A DNA stretch of 64,000 nt, taken from Mucilaginibacter gossypiicola. GTDB taxonomy: Bacteria; Bacteroidota; Bacteroidia; Sphingobacteriales; Sphingobacteriaceae. Each line of letters opens with the position of its first letter. The stretch's first letter is position 1. The position numbers and the translations under genes were made by a program. Positions 32,617-41,003 of this stretch are shown in pieces. Where the stretch lies: the NCBI RefSeq assembly GCF_900110105.1, contig NZ_FOCL01000005.1, forward strand, positions 62,001 through 126,000, read 5' to 3'. The notes beneath the pieces are model-generated. The model was given only the letters and a program-made list of their open reading frames with translations, had not been told where the DNA came from and did not search any database.

Positions 32617-33378
32617 ATGGGAACAAATAAAATAGCACTTATAACCGGCGGCAGCCGTGGATTAGGTAAAAACGCCGCCCTGCACCTTGCTAAAAAAGGA
32701 ATCGACGTGATAGTTACTTACCGCAGTAAAAAAGAAGAAGCAGAAGCTGTTGTTGCAGAAATAGAATCGATGGGCCAAAAGGCCGCTGCTTTACAGTTGG
32801 ATACCGGTATCGTATCTACATTTGATACTTTCATCACAACGTTAAAAGCAACCCTCAACGAAAAATGGGGCCGGGATACCTTTGATTTCCTGATCAATAA
32901 TGCTGGTATTGATGCTGCTTCGCCATTTGCACAAACTACTGAAGAGGATTTTGATAACCTGTTTAACGTGCATTTTAAAGGCGTTTACTTTTTAACGCAG
33001 AAGAGTTTACCTGTAATTGCTGATGGTGGCCGGATCATTAATTTTTCGACCGGGCTGGCCCGTTTTTCAACTCCGGGATATGCCGCTTATGCGTCAATGA
33101 AAGGAGCTATTGAGGTATTCACCAAGTATCTTGCAAAAGAATTGGGTAGCCGCGGTATAGCCGCAAACGTTGTAGCCCCGGGTATTATTCAAACCGACTT
33201 TACTAAAGCTGCATTCGACTCGCATCCGGGTTTGGAAGAAAGGATGTCGCAATTTACCGCTTTAGGTAGGGTAGGCCAACCGGATGATATAGGCGGTGTG
33301 GTAGCATTTTTATGCACGGAGGATGCCCGCTGGATCAACGCTCAGCGTATTGAAGCCTCGGGTGGGATGTTCTTGTAG
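32617..33378 (+). CDS. Short-chain dehydrogenase/reductase (FabG-like)
   Basis: A 253-residue classical SDR. TGGSRGLGKNAALHLAKKG at 10-28 is the cofactor motif, followed by NNAGIDAASPF, the catalytic Ser region IINFSTGLARFSTPG, YAAYASMKGAIEVF (YxxxK) and VVAPGIIQTDFTKAAF. The C-terminal ARWINAQRIEASGGMFL is usual in FabG-like enzymes. It most likely reduces a carbonyl with NADPH; the substrate is unknown. Single-gene unit with its promoter in the gap carrying the GACTCACCC repeat. Confidence 0.92.
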   Translation: MGTNKIALITGGSRGLGKNAALHLAKKGIDVIVTYRSKKEEAEAVVAEIESMGQKAAALQLDTGIVSTFDTFITTLKATLNEKWGRDTFDFLINNAGIDAASPFAQTTEEDFDNLFNVHFKGVYFLTQKSLPVIADGGRIINFSTGLARFSTPGYAAYASMKGAIEVFTKYLAKELGSRGIAANVVAPGIIQTDFTKAAFDSHPGLEERMSQFTALGRVGQPDDIGGVVAFLCTEDARWINAQRIEASGGMFL

Positions 33379-33381
33379 TTG

Positions 33382-33521
33382 GTGAATGGTTGTGTTTTTA
33401 GGTGAGTGGTTGATTGAGTTGATTAAGTGAGTGGTTGTCTTAACTCTTATTAGCTTTTTCAACTATTCACCTAATAAACCATTAGACAGCATTCCAACTA
33501 CTCACCCAATCAACCATTCAC
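33382..33521. repeat. Inverted repeat with GTGAATGGTTG arms
   Basis: GTGAATGGTTG (33382-33392) and CAACCATTCAC (33511-33521) are perfect complements. Between them are further GTGAGTGGTTG / CAACTACTCACCC variants. It lies between SDR and DUF72, both on the plus strand. Confidence 0.7.
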
Positions 33522-33561
33522 TAATCCAACCAAATCACTATCTTTCCTGCAAAAAAGGAAT

Positions 33562-34500
33562 ATGGAATTTGGTAGAGTTACAGATGAAGAGTTAGCAAGG
33601 GTTGATTTTACCTTGCCGGCCGATCCGCAGATAACTGTTGATACCCTTGCCGCCGCAAAAAGCGATATGCCCCTGCAGGTGCATGTTGGCTGCGCTAAGT
33701 GGGGGCGCAAGGAATGGGTTGGTAAGATCTATCCGCCAAAAACTAAAGACGCTAATTTTTTGGATGAATACGTTAAGCATTTTGATTGTATTGAGCTTAA
33801 TGCTACTTTTTATAATGTTTACGGCCCTGATACCGTTGCTAAATGGAAGGCTAAGGCCGATAGTAATCCCGGTTTTAAATTTTGTCCTAAGTTTTCGCAA
33901 AGCATCAGCCATATTCGCCGGTTAAAAAATGCGGAGGATATTACTACTGCCTATTATGAAGGTGTCCTGGCTTTTGGCGATAAGCTTGGCCCCTTGTTTT
34001 TACAGCTAAGCGATAATTATACACCAAAAAGTTTCCCGGAGCTTAAGGCCTATCTTGAACAATTGCCAAAAGATATCCCGGTATTTGTTGAACTGCGCCA
34101 TAAAGATTGGTTTGCTGTTGCCGAAAACCGCGACAGGGTATTTAATCTTTTCCGTGAATTAAACATTGGCTCTATCATAACTGATGCCAGCGGTCGCCGG
34201 GATGTGGTGCATATGGCTTTACCTACGCCACACGCTTTTATCCGTTTTGTAGGCAACAGCCTGCACCCAACAGATTATGCCCGTGTTGATGAATGGGTAG
34301 ATCGAATCAAAAACTGGAAAGATCAAGGCTTAAAATCGGTATGGTTTTTTATGCACCAGCACGATGAACGTTATTCGCCCGAACTGGCCGATTATGTGGT
34401 TGAAGAATTAAACAAGGCGTTGGGCACGCAATTAATGCGCCCTCAATTTATCCAAAGAGACGATAATAAGCCAACAGCCCAAACCTCGCTATTATTGTAA
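33562..34500 (+). CDS. DUF72 (YecE-like) protein
   Basis: A 312-residue protein matching the DUF72/YecE TIM-barrel family. Blocks: QVHVGCAKWGRKEWVGKIYPPKTKDANFLDEYVKHFDCIELNATFYNVYGPDTVAKWK, GFKFCPKFSQSISHIRRL, LGPLFLQLSDNYTPK, VFVELRHKDWF and FIRFVGNSLHP. These residues line the barrel mouth in family members. No enzymatic activity is established for bacterial members. Its last 9 bp overlap the convergent gene at 34492. Confidence 0.9.
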   Translation: MEFGRVTDEELARVDFTLPADPQITVDTLAAAKSDMPLQVHVGCAKWGRKEWVGKIYPPKTKDANFLDEYVKHFDCIELNATFYNVYGPDTVAKWKAKADSNPGFKFCPKFSQSISHIRRLKNAEDITTAYYEGVLAFGDKLGPLFLQLSDNYTPKSFPELKAYLEQLPKDIPVFVELRHKDWFAVAENRDRVFNLFRELNIGSIITDASGRRDVVHMALPTPHAFIRFVGNSLHPTDYARVDEWVDRIKNWKDQGLKSVWFFMHQHDERYSPELADYVVEELNKALGTQLMRPQFIQRDDNKPTAQTSLLL

Positions 34501-34995
34501 AGGTTCGGTAGTAGCCGGTGGGATTTTTAAGGCAGGATTAAAGTTTGGGATCAGCTGCTGCACCTTATCGGCAGTTGAATTATTCATATCCAGGAACGAC
34601 CAGCTTTTGCCACCATCTCCACTAACTGCCAGCAGGTTACTATGCATTGCCATACGGCCTTTGGTACTTGTCATAATAATAGTTTCGGGCAGCAGGCAGT
34701 GGGTTTCTTTTCCTGCTTTATAAAATTTACCCGGGGTACCTACCGTAATACTTTCAAAACTGATGCCTGCAGCTTTCATTTGCTGCATGGCCGCGCTTAT
34801 CATGGCTGTCATTTTTTCTTTGCCACCGGCCATTTGTACAGCTTTGGGATAGGTGTAATTAACTATACTTTTATAATCGCCTTTAGTCATGCTTTGCGCC
34901 ATTAGGGTTGCCTGCTGTTTTACAACGGCTGGGTTTTGGGCATGTAAAGCCAGTGGCGATAATATGATGATCAGGAGCCTGAATGCGTTTTTCAT
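34492..34995 (-). CDS. Exported protein, unknown function
   Basis: A 167-residue protein with a signal peptide (AFRLLIIILSPLALHAQ). The mature part has an alpha-helical first half (VKQQATLMAQSMTKGDYKSIVNYTYPKAVQMAGGKEKMTAMISAAMQQMKAAG) and a beta-rich second half (GKSWSFLDMNNS). It resembles Bacteroidota exported proteins with an NTF2-like fold, but no family can be named with certainty. The 3' end overlaps the DUF72 gene by 9 bp. Its 5' end overlaps an apparent gene remnant (34883-35176). Confidence 0.7.
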   Translation of the reverse strand: MKNAFRLLIIILSPLALHAQNPAVVKQQATLMAQSMTKGDYKSIVNYTYPKAVQMAGGKEKMTAMISAAMQQMKAAGISFESITVGTPGKFYKAGKETHCLLPETIIMTSTKGRMAMHSNLLAVSGDGGKSWSFLDMNNSTADKVQQLIPNFNPALKIPPATTEPLQ

Positions 34996-35176
34996 AGGAT
35001 GTTTTTATTTTTTTGAGGATTTCATCGGCAAGCTGATCGGTGCCATTAACTTTGCCGTTGTATTTAAGTCCCAATATCTGATTTACAAAATTAAAAACAT
35101 CAACATTTTTAAAAGAAGGTATTGGTTTTACTTTTTCACGCTGAAACAATAATGCGCGAGTGTACATAAAATGCAT
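34883..35176 (-). pseudogene. Fragment resembling the C-terminus of a type I phosphodiesterase / alkaline-phosphatase family protein
   Basis: Residues ~20-58 of this 97-codon frame, KPIPSFKNVDVFNFVNQILGLKYNGKVNGTDQLADEILK, follow the family's closing pattern 'pFeNVdvypl..kiLGl....dG....l..iL'. No upstream catalytic region exists: the frame closes at a TAA about 60 bp upstream, so only the tail remains. The last ~110 bp overlap the start of the exported protein gene at 34995. I read it as a gene remnant; a genuine short gene is possible. Confidence 0.4.
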
Positions 35177-35298
35177 TACCTGAATAATAACCGTTGATAA
35201 ACTTTGGCCGTTTTTACCATTATCTAATCAGATTTTTACATGTTGCTATAAAACCAATGACGTAGCTATAAATTGCTTGCCGTTTAATTTAATAACAG

Positions 35299-36267
35299 AT
35301 GAAGGTCCTTATAGCGCTTTTATTATTGGTTGCATTTAGTTATTCTGTATCAGCCCAAACGCCTGTAACTCAAAACGGTAAGTTGAAGGTTGAAAACGGT
35401 GTACTCGTGAACGAACATGGCTCCGCTCCCCGGTTGCGGGGGATTAGCCTTTCGTGGTCGCTTTGGCAGGGACGTAAATATTATAACCCCGGTGTGGTAA
35501 GCTGGCTGACTGATGATTTTAAAGCCTCGATTATTCGTGCATCGATGGGCGTGCAGCCCGATAGCGGTTACCTGCAACAGCCCGAACAGCAAAAAGAACT
35601 AATTGTTAAGGTGGTTGATCAGGCTATCAGGAGCGGGATTTATGTATTGATAGACTGGCACGATCATCATTCAAACCAGCATGTTAGCCAGTCGAAAGAG
35701 TTTTTTGGGCAAATGGCTAAAAAGTATGCCGGCGTGCCTAATGTGATCTACGAAGTCTGGAATGAACCCGAAAAAACTGATTGGAAAACGATAAAAGATT
35801 ATGCGCTGCAGATAATCCCCGAAATCCGGAAATATGATAAGGATAATATCATTGTAGTGGGGAGTCCTCACTGGGACCAGGATGTAGACATTGCCGCTGC
35901 CGACCAGATAAAGGACTACAACAACATAGCCTATTCTTTCCATTTTTATGCCAGCGACCCATATCACCAGGAAGCATTACGTGCAAAAGCTGATAAAGCC
36001 ATAGCATTAAAGCTACCATTGATCATTACAGAGTGGGGAGTAGGGGAAGCCAATGGCGACGGTAAGTTTAACCTTCAGAAAACCCAAACCTGGCTCAAAT
36101 GGATGGAAGACAATAAGCTAAGCTGGACTAACTGGAACGTAACCGATAAACACGAAACCACCGCCCTGCTGCAACACAATGCCCCGGTTTATGGTGGCTG
36201 GACAGAAGCTAACCTAACCCCCGCAGGGATCTTTATCAGGAATGTGTTGAGGGAGGTGAATAAGTAG
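35299..36267 (+). CDS. Secreted GH5 endoglucanase
   Basis: A 322-residue exported enzyme with a signal peptide (LIALLLLVAFSYSVSAQ). The GH5 barrel, probably subfamily 2 (cellulase-like), has the acid/base Glu156 in VWNEPEK and nucleophile Glu245 in ITEWGVGEANG. The approach segments LRGISLSWSLWQ, IYVLIDWHDHHS and YSFHFYAS are typical. It hydrolyses beta-1,4-glucan in family terms. No separate carbohydrate-binding module. Single-gene unit, convergent with the fused esterase. Confidence 0.92.
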   Translation: MKVLIALLLLVAFSYSVSAQTPVTQNGKLKVENGVLVNEHGSAPRLRGISLSWSLWQGRKYYNPGVVSWLTDDFKASIIRASMGVQPDSGYLQQPEQQKELIVKVVDQAIRSGIYVLIDWHDHHSNQHVSQSKEFFGQMAKKYAGVPNVIYEVWNEPEKTDWKTIKDYALQIIPEIRKYDKDNIIVVGSPHWDQDVDIAAADQIKDYNNIAYSFHFYASDPYHQEALRAKADKAIALKLPLIITEWGVGEANGDGKFNLQKTQTWLKWMEDNKLSWTNWNVTDKHETTALLQHNAPVYGGWTEANLTPAGIFIRNVLREVNK

Positions 36268-36290
36268 GCGCTTGAGTACCTTATAAACTA

Positions 36291-36406
36291 TGTCATTGCG
36301 AGGAGCGAGAAATGGGCATGAGCCTGGGCGCGACGTGGCAATCGCACGCTATACAGAGTGGCCTGGCCTCCGTGCGATTGCTTCGTCGTTCCTCCTCGCA
36401 ATGACA
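36291..36406. repeat. Palindromic repeat, TGCGAG family, copy 8
   Basis: A 116-bp element with TGTCATTGCGAGGAGCGAG and CTCCTCGCAATGACA termini and an interior GCAATCGCACG / CGTGCGATTGC pair. The left side carries the longer variant GGGCGCGACGTGGC. It lies in the convergent gap between GH5 and the esterase. Confidence 0.86.
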
Positions 36407-36417
36407 TATTTTTTATT

Positions 36418-37998
36418 TTACTTCCTCTTCAATGCCTCCGCAATCCCTTTTTCCACCAATGGCCCCATGATCCTGTACCCTTCAACAGTTGGGTGTACAC
36501 CATCGGCGGCAAGGTTTTTCGGCAAACCTTTTCGCTCATCGGCCATGGCGCTGTGGTAATCTACATAAACCATTTTATTGGCATCGGCAAAAGCTTTGAT
36601 CATGGCATTAAGCTGGATCACTTTCTGGGCAGGCTCCATACCGGGACGCCATGGGAAAGCGTAAGCAGGCAATACCGAACATAGCACCACCTTAATATTG
36701 GCGGCTTTAGCCAGCAAGGCCATTGATTGAATATTACCAAAGATATCTTCAATAGCTATAGGGCCATTATTTTGAGCAATATCATTAACCCCAGCCAGGA
36801 TCACTACTGCACCCGGTTTCAGATCGATCACATCTTCGCGGAAACGTACTAGCATTTGGGTAGTGGTTTGCCCGCTGATACCGCGGTCGTAATATGGCTT
36901 ACCGCTCCAAAACGTTGAATCCCTGTTAAGCCAGAAATCGGTAATGGAATCGCCCATGTAAACTACACTCTTAGGGTTCGGGGCCGACGCTTTTATTTTA
37001 TCGTTATCAGCCTTGAAACGGCCCATATTTGCCCAGTCTTTATGGAACGAATCTTCCCATTGCTTATGGTAAGCCTCCCATTGCTCTGTCCTTTCTTTAG
37101 CCGATTTTAATTGGGGATCAACGGGCTTCAATAGGCCTTTTAATTCCAGCCAGTCATTAAAACGCTCAATCCAGTTGTCGGTTGGGAGATTTTGCTTGCG
37201 CATCCCGAAACCATGACCACCTTTTGCGTACATATGCAGTTCGGCACTATGCTTTGATGTAAGCCATTTGTTATAAAGCTCCACGCTATGCGGTGCAAGG
37301 CCAAGCTGATCATCTGTAGCAGCGGCAATGAACATTGGAGGCGCATCATCTGGTACCTTTGAAAGTAGTTCGGGCGGTACATATGCATAAACAGGTGCGT
37401 CAAAATCAGGTTTGTTAGCGGCGGTATAGTTAAACGCGGCTGCACCGGCCAGGGTGCCACCTGCCGAAAAGCCCATGATCCCGATGCGCTGCGGGGAAAG
37501 ATGGTATTCTGTAGCATGTTCACGTACATAAGCCAGTGCCGCGCGTGCGTCGGCAACGGCCAGCGGAATGATGGGCCCTATCTGTTTCGGAAAGTCTTTC
37601 TGGCTCATTTTGCCCATCAGTTCTTTTACCGGGTCGTTGGTTAAACTATGTGCCAGCCGGTATTTCAATACAAAGCAGGTAACACCTTGTTTATTGAGCC
37701 ATTTGGCTACATCATAACCTTCGCTGTTAATAGATAGCGTATGGAAACCGCCACCCGGACAAATAACTACCGCAGTGCCGGTGTTAATTGCCGAATCGGG
37801 TAGGAAAACGCTGAGGGAAGGGTGGGTAACGTTGTAAACAACTTTGGTGTTAAAAGCATTGTTGTCACTTTCGCCTTCTGTCCAGGTCCAGTTTTCGGAA
37901 CCCGGGGCTGCGCCGGGATACAGCTGAATAACTTTTTGCTGGGCTTGTACGCCAAATGCTGATAATAGGAGTAAGGTGCCTATCAGTTTTAATTTCAT
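36418..37998 (-). CDS. Secreted bifunctional esterase: alpha/beta-hydrolase fused to SGNH domain
   Basis: A 526-residue exported protein (signal LIGTLLLLSAFGVQAQ). The first half (~25-300) is an alpha/beta-hydrolase of acetyl-xylan-esterase/BD-FAE type: AVVICPGGGFHTLSINSEG (oxyanion), nucleophile elbow GIMGFSAGGTLAG, and GGHGFGM for the His. The second half (~330-525) is an SGNH/GDSL esterase with SVVYMGDSITDFW, GISGQTT, LAGVNDIA and DGVHPT (blocks I, II, III and V). Both sets of catalytic residues are present, so both active sites may work. Likely role: stripping acetyl (or other acyl) groups from plant polysaccharide. Confidence 0.9.
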   Translation of the reverse strand: MKLKLIGTLLLLSAFGVQAQQKVIQLYPGAAPGSENWTWTEGESDNNAFNTKVVYNVTHPSLSVFLPDSAINTGTAVVICPGGGFHTLSINSEGYDVAKWLNKQGVTCFVLKYRLAHSLTNDPVKELMGKMSQKDFPKQIGPIIPLAVADARAALAYVREHATEYHLSPQRIGIMGFSAGGTLAGAAAFNYTAANKPDFDAPVYAYVPPELLSKVPDDAPPMFIAAATDDQLGLAPHSVELYNKWLTSKHSAELHMYAKGGHGFGMRKQNLPTDNWIERFNDWLELKGLLKPVDPQLKSAKERTEQWEAYHKQWEDSFHKDWANMGRFKADNDKIKASAPNPKSVVYMGDSITDFWLNRDSTFWSGKPYYDRGISGQTTTQMLVRFREDVIDLKPGAVVILAGVNDIAQNNGPIAIEDIFGNIQSMALLAKAANIKVVLCSVLPAYAFPWRPGMEPAQKVIQLNAMIKAFADANKMVYVDYHSAMADERKGLPKNLAADGVHPTVEGYRIMGPLVEKGIAEALKRK

Positions 37999-38183
37999 GG
38001 GAGGTTAATTCAGGTTAATGTTGATGTACAAAAATAACAGCATAAAGCTAATAAACAAGATGCCTAAACGTTTTAGCAAAGATAAATCCTGCTTTAAACA
38101 CAGTAGCTGTAACCTCGCTGTAAAATATCTGTTATAAGGTTTAACGACAGATATTTTCGCTATCTTAAACATTCCTGATTTAT

Positions 38184-38651
38184 ATGACTGCGGCTTTTAT
38201 CCATATCAAGAATCTGCTCCGGATTTTGCCGTTGTTTGTTTTGCTTGGGGCATGCGCCAAACAAAAAAAGATCTTTCAAAGCGATTGTAATGTTTCCAAA
38301 GACTATCAGAAGGTTTCTTTTACCGAGCTCATTAATCATATTGAAAAATACGATAAGCAGTACGTGGAGGTGAGCGGCAAATACAAAGAGGGGAACGAGC
38401 AGTCGGCGCTTTTTAATGACAGTCTTTTCTCAAATCATGATCTGCATAATGCCATATGGGTTGATTTTAGCCAGGATTGTCCGCTTTATCTGCCGGGTAC
38501 GCATATTGGTTTGTTCACTTATAACGATGGTCAGTTTACCCAAATGAATAAGCGTAAAGTAACTATCAGGGGAGTGGTTGATGCCAGTGATAAAGGACAT
38601 TTAAAGCAGTATAAGGGTACTATTGACAGGGTGAGTTTTATTGAATTGTAA
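38184..38651 (+). CDS. Lipoprotein, unknown function
   Basis: A 155-residue protein with a lipoprotein signal (LLRILPLFVLLGACAKQKK; lipobox LGAC). After lipidation it has an OB-like beta-rich region (YVEVSGKYKEGNEQSALFNDS... CPLYLPGTHIGLFTYNDGQFTQMNKRKVTIRGVVDASDKGHLKQYKGTIDRVSFIEL). The strand spacing is reminiscent of small bacterial OB-fold proteins, but no family is named. Single-gene unit. Confidence 0.72.
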   Translation: MTAAFIHIKNLLRILPLFVLLGACAKQKKIFQSDCNVSKDYQKVSFTELINHIEKYDKQYVEVSGKYKEGNEQSALFNDSLFSNHDLHNAIWVDFSQDCPLYLPGTHIGLFTYNDGQFTQMNKRKVTIRGVVDASDKGHLKQYKGTIDRVSFIEL

Positions 38652-38825
38652 TCCCTATGCTCTTACAAATCGGATGAAGGAGGGATCATTAATCAAAATA
38701 AAGCAAAAGACTCGGATACGTAAAAAGCCTCTATGAACAGACAATTGGAGATGAGCCTATAACCAGCGCACAGCATTCTTATCTTAAAACACTATCGGGC
38801 CGGTCGTGGCTTAGATAATTGAATT

Positions 38826-39248
38826 TTAAAATGATAATGACAGCCTGTTGGTTTCGGCAAAAGTTTTGAGCATAACAATAGTAGCGTGGTTATTGTCGCC
38901 AATGAAATTTTTGGCCGAAGGATTTAAATAGCCTTCTATTAATTCCAGTACATCTGCATTTACCGATGCAAAAGTCATAGACCATTTAGGGAAGATTCTT
39001 TCTTCAACACTTCCGGTTATCATCAGGATAATGTTGCGATGGCGAAAATCGAGTTCAATAGCTTTGTAGATGGTGTAAAGATCTTCTTTTTCGCCCTCAA
39101 GCGCTTGTATAAAGGTACCTTCACTGTAAAGGAGCATGCCTGTAACATTGTACTTTGCGTTTTTTATTCGCGCTGTTTGTAGCAGATCCAATAATTCAGC
39201 ATCGCTCATTAATTTTTTTGCGGTGCTTACATAAACAAGATATTCCAT
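38826..39248 (-). CDS. BLUF-domain photoreceptor (complete photochemical set)
   Basis: A 140-residue BLUF protein with no output domain. Using AppA numbering by offset, Tyr6 (VYVS) equals Tyr21, Asn30 equals Asn45, Gln48 (FIQALEG) equals Gln63, and Trp89 equals Trp104: spacing 24, 42 and 83, identical to AppA. All residues needed for flavin blue-light sensing are therefore present. Its 40-residue tail is typical of short BLUF proteins of the PixD type. A close paralogue lies 94 bp upstream in the direction of transcription. Confidence 0.93.
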   Translation of the reverse strand: MEYLVYVSTAKKLMSDAELLDLLQTARIKNAKYNVTGMLLYSEGTFIQALEGEKEDLYTIYKAIELDFRHRNIILMITGSVEERIFPKWSMTFASVNADVLELIEGYLNPSAKNFIGDNNHATIVMLKTFAETNRLSLSF

Positions 39249-39342
39249 GAAATTAGGGTCAATTACACGGTTAATATACGGAGATTTATATACAAAAACG
39301 GATATATGAGTTTATGCATAAAATCGTTTGCCACTTGAATAA

Positions 39343-39783
39343 TTAATTAAACAGCGTAAGGGCCGGCGTCGAAAGCCTGTTACTATCGGCAAACGTTTTA
39401 ATCATGGTAACTGTGGGGTGATTGATAGTATCATTGGTGAAAGTCATGTTTGCCGGGTTTGAATAACCTTCTATCATTTCAAGTACATCTGCGTTTACTG
39501 ATGCGAAAGACATAGACCATTTAGAAAAAATCCGCTCATTAAGCATTCCGGTTAACATCACAATGATATTGCGATGCCTTTTATCAGCTTGAATGTAATT
39601 GTAAACTCTTTGCAAATCTTCTTTTTCGCCTTCAAGTACCTGCATGAAAGTGCCTTCGCCATAAAGAAGCATTCCGGTAATATTGTTTTCGGTGTTTTTT
39701 AACCTTGCTGATTGCAGCAAATCCAATAGTTCATCATCGCTCATCAACTTTTTAGCGGTGCTGATAAATACAAGATACTCCAT
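39343..39783 (-). CDS. BLUF-domain protein with Tyr-to-Phe change at the photochemical site
   Basis: A 146-residue paralogue of the neighbour at 38826, clearly similar throughout. Asn30, Gln48 and Trp89 align exactly, but residue 6 is Phe (LVFIS; codon TTT), not the Tyr that is required for photoactivation in AppA, PixD and YcgF. The fold and flavin binding should be kept, while light signalling by the usual mechanism should not. It may act as a constitutive, dark-state or heteromeric partner. Same strand, upstream of the canonical copy, with its own gap of 94 bp. Confidence 0.9.
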   Translation of the reverse strand: MEYLVFISTAKKLMSDDELLDLLQSARLKNTENNITGMLLYGEGTFMQVLEGEKEDLQRVYNYIQADKRHRNIIVMLTGMLNERIFSKWSMSFASVNADVLEMIEGYSNPANMTFTNDTINHPTVTMIKTFADSNRLSTPALTLFN

Positions 39784-39855
39784 ATAGAAATAAAATTAGG
39801 GGCTATTTTATTTTCGTAACTACGAAGAAAAAGAAGCGACGGATTTATAACAACA

Positions 39856-40617
39856 TTAAATTGTTAATTTCAGGCCGTCATAAGCCAGTTCGATACCAGG
39901 AGGTAACTCTTTAGATACGTCTGCATGTTTGCCCAACCTGTGGCTTATATGCGTGAAGTAAGTGGTTTCGGCCCCAATATCGTTGGCAAAAGCAATAGCC
40001 TCTTCAAGCGTAAAGTGGGAGATATGGGTTTCTTTTTGCAGGGCGTTTATCACTAATTTTCTGGTGCCTTTTATCTTTTCCTTTTCGGCATCCGGGATTG
40101 TTTTCGCGTCGGTGATATACGTAAAATCCTTAACCCTGAAACCTTTTATAGGCAGCCTGTAATGAAAAACCTCTATAGGGGTAAGTTTAACATTCCCAAT
40201 ATTAAAAGGATCAAATCCAATGGTATGCATATTTACCTGGGGAACACCCGGGTATCCTGTACCATCAAAAATGTAAGGAAATTCACGCGCCAGCGCTTTT
40301 TGTACCCTTTCATCTGCATAAATATCCATAGGTACGTTTTGCTTGTAGTTAAACGCACGGATATCGTCCATCCCGGCAACATGATCTTTATGCTCGTGGG
40401 TGAAAACTATAGCATCCAAATGTTGCACATTGGCGCGGAGCATCTGATACCTGAAATCGGGCCCCGAATCAATGGCAATGACCTTATCTTCAGATTCAAT
40501 TAAAATTGAACTGCGCAGGCGCTTGTCATGCTTATCTGTTGAGAGGCAAACCTCGCAGTTACACGCAATAACAGGTACCCCCTGCGACGTTCCGGTTCCT
40601 AAAAATGTTATGGTCAC
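39856..40617 (-). CDS. MBL-fold metallo-hydrolase (PhnP/cyclic phosphodiesterase-like)
   Basis: A 253-residue protein starting with the MBL phosphodiesterase layout ITFLGTGTSQGVPVIACNCEVC, metal motif FTHEHKDHVAGMDDIRAFNY, and later metal ligands (FTYITDAK, TYFTHISHRLGKH). The two cysteines near residue 20 resemble the Cys-containing insert of PhnP-type enzymes acting on 5-phosphoribosyl 1,2-cyclic phosphate. The start is GTG at 40617, overlapping the stop of the upstream gene as GTGA (translational coupling). It is followed by the tandem BLUF genes on the same strand. Confidence 0.88.
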   Translation of the reverse strand: MTITFLGTGTSQGVPVIACNCEVCLSTDKHDKRLRSSILIESEDKVIAIDSGPDFRYQMLRANVQHLDAIVFTHEHKDHVAGMDDIRAFNYKQNVPMDIYADERVQKALAREFPYIFDGTGYPGVPQVNMHTIGFDPFNIGNVKLTPIEVFHYRLPIKGFRVKDFTYITDAKTIPDAEKEKIKGTRKLVINALQKETHISHFTLEEAIAFANDIGAETTYFTHISHRLGKHADVSKELPPGIELAYDGLKLTI

Positions 40618-40886
40618 AGCTGCAGTTTGGTTTGTTTAATTTCCTGCAAAAATGCAATCTGTTTATCATCAAGCAGCTTGTAATCTACCTCAAGTTCGCG
40701 CAATAGCTCAACCAGGGCAAGGATCTTGCTTTCCAGGTTGGAGAAACGGTTCACCACGATCATTTTACTGTTAAGCAGCAGGCAGGCACCGGTTTTAAAG
40801 TTGCCCTTTTCATAACGCACCTTGTAACCGGCCGTTTTTAGCAGCATTTCCAGTTTCTCGAGCGTATGGTTAGTTGCGGGAAGCAT
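40614..40886 (-). CDS. Small coupled protein upstream of the MBL hydrolase
   Basis: A 90-residue protein. The segment LEKLEMLLKTAGYKVRYEKGNFKTGACLLLNSKMIVVNRFSNLESKILALVELLRELEVD is helix-strand-helix, with a C-terminal charged helix. It is conserved in character among Sphingobacteriales but unnamed. The ATG at 40886 is preferred to a TTG at 40895. Its stop overlaps the GTG of the MBL gene (GTGA), so the two are co-translated. Confidence 0.65.
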   Translation of the reverse strand: MLPATNHTLEKLEMLLKTAGYKVRYEKGNFKTGACLLLNSKMIVVNRFSNLESKILALVELLRELEVDYKLLDDKQIAFLQEIKQTKLQL

Positions 40887-41003
40887 TAATTTCAAAAGTA
40901 GTAAAAATGGGTGTATTTGCAGGGCTTAAATTGGCATTTGCATGTCACATTTGGTAATTAAATTTCTATTTTTAACTACCTTTTATATCCTAAAATTATC
41001 CGG

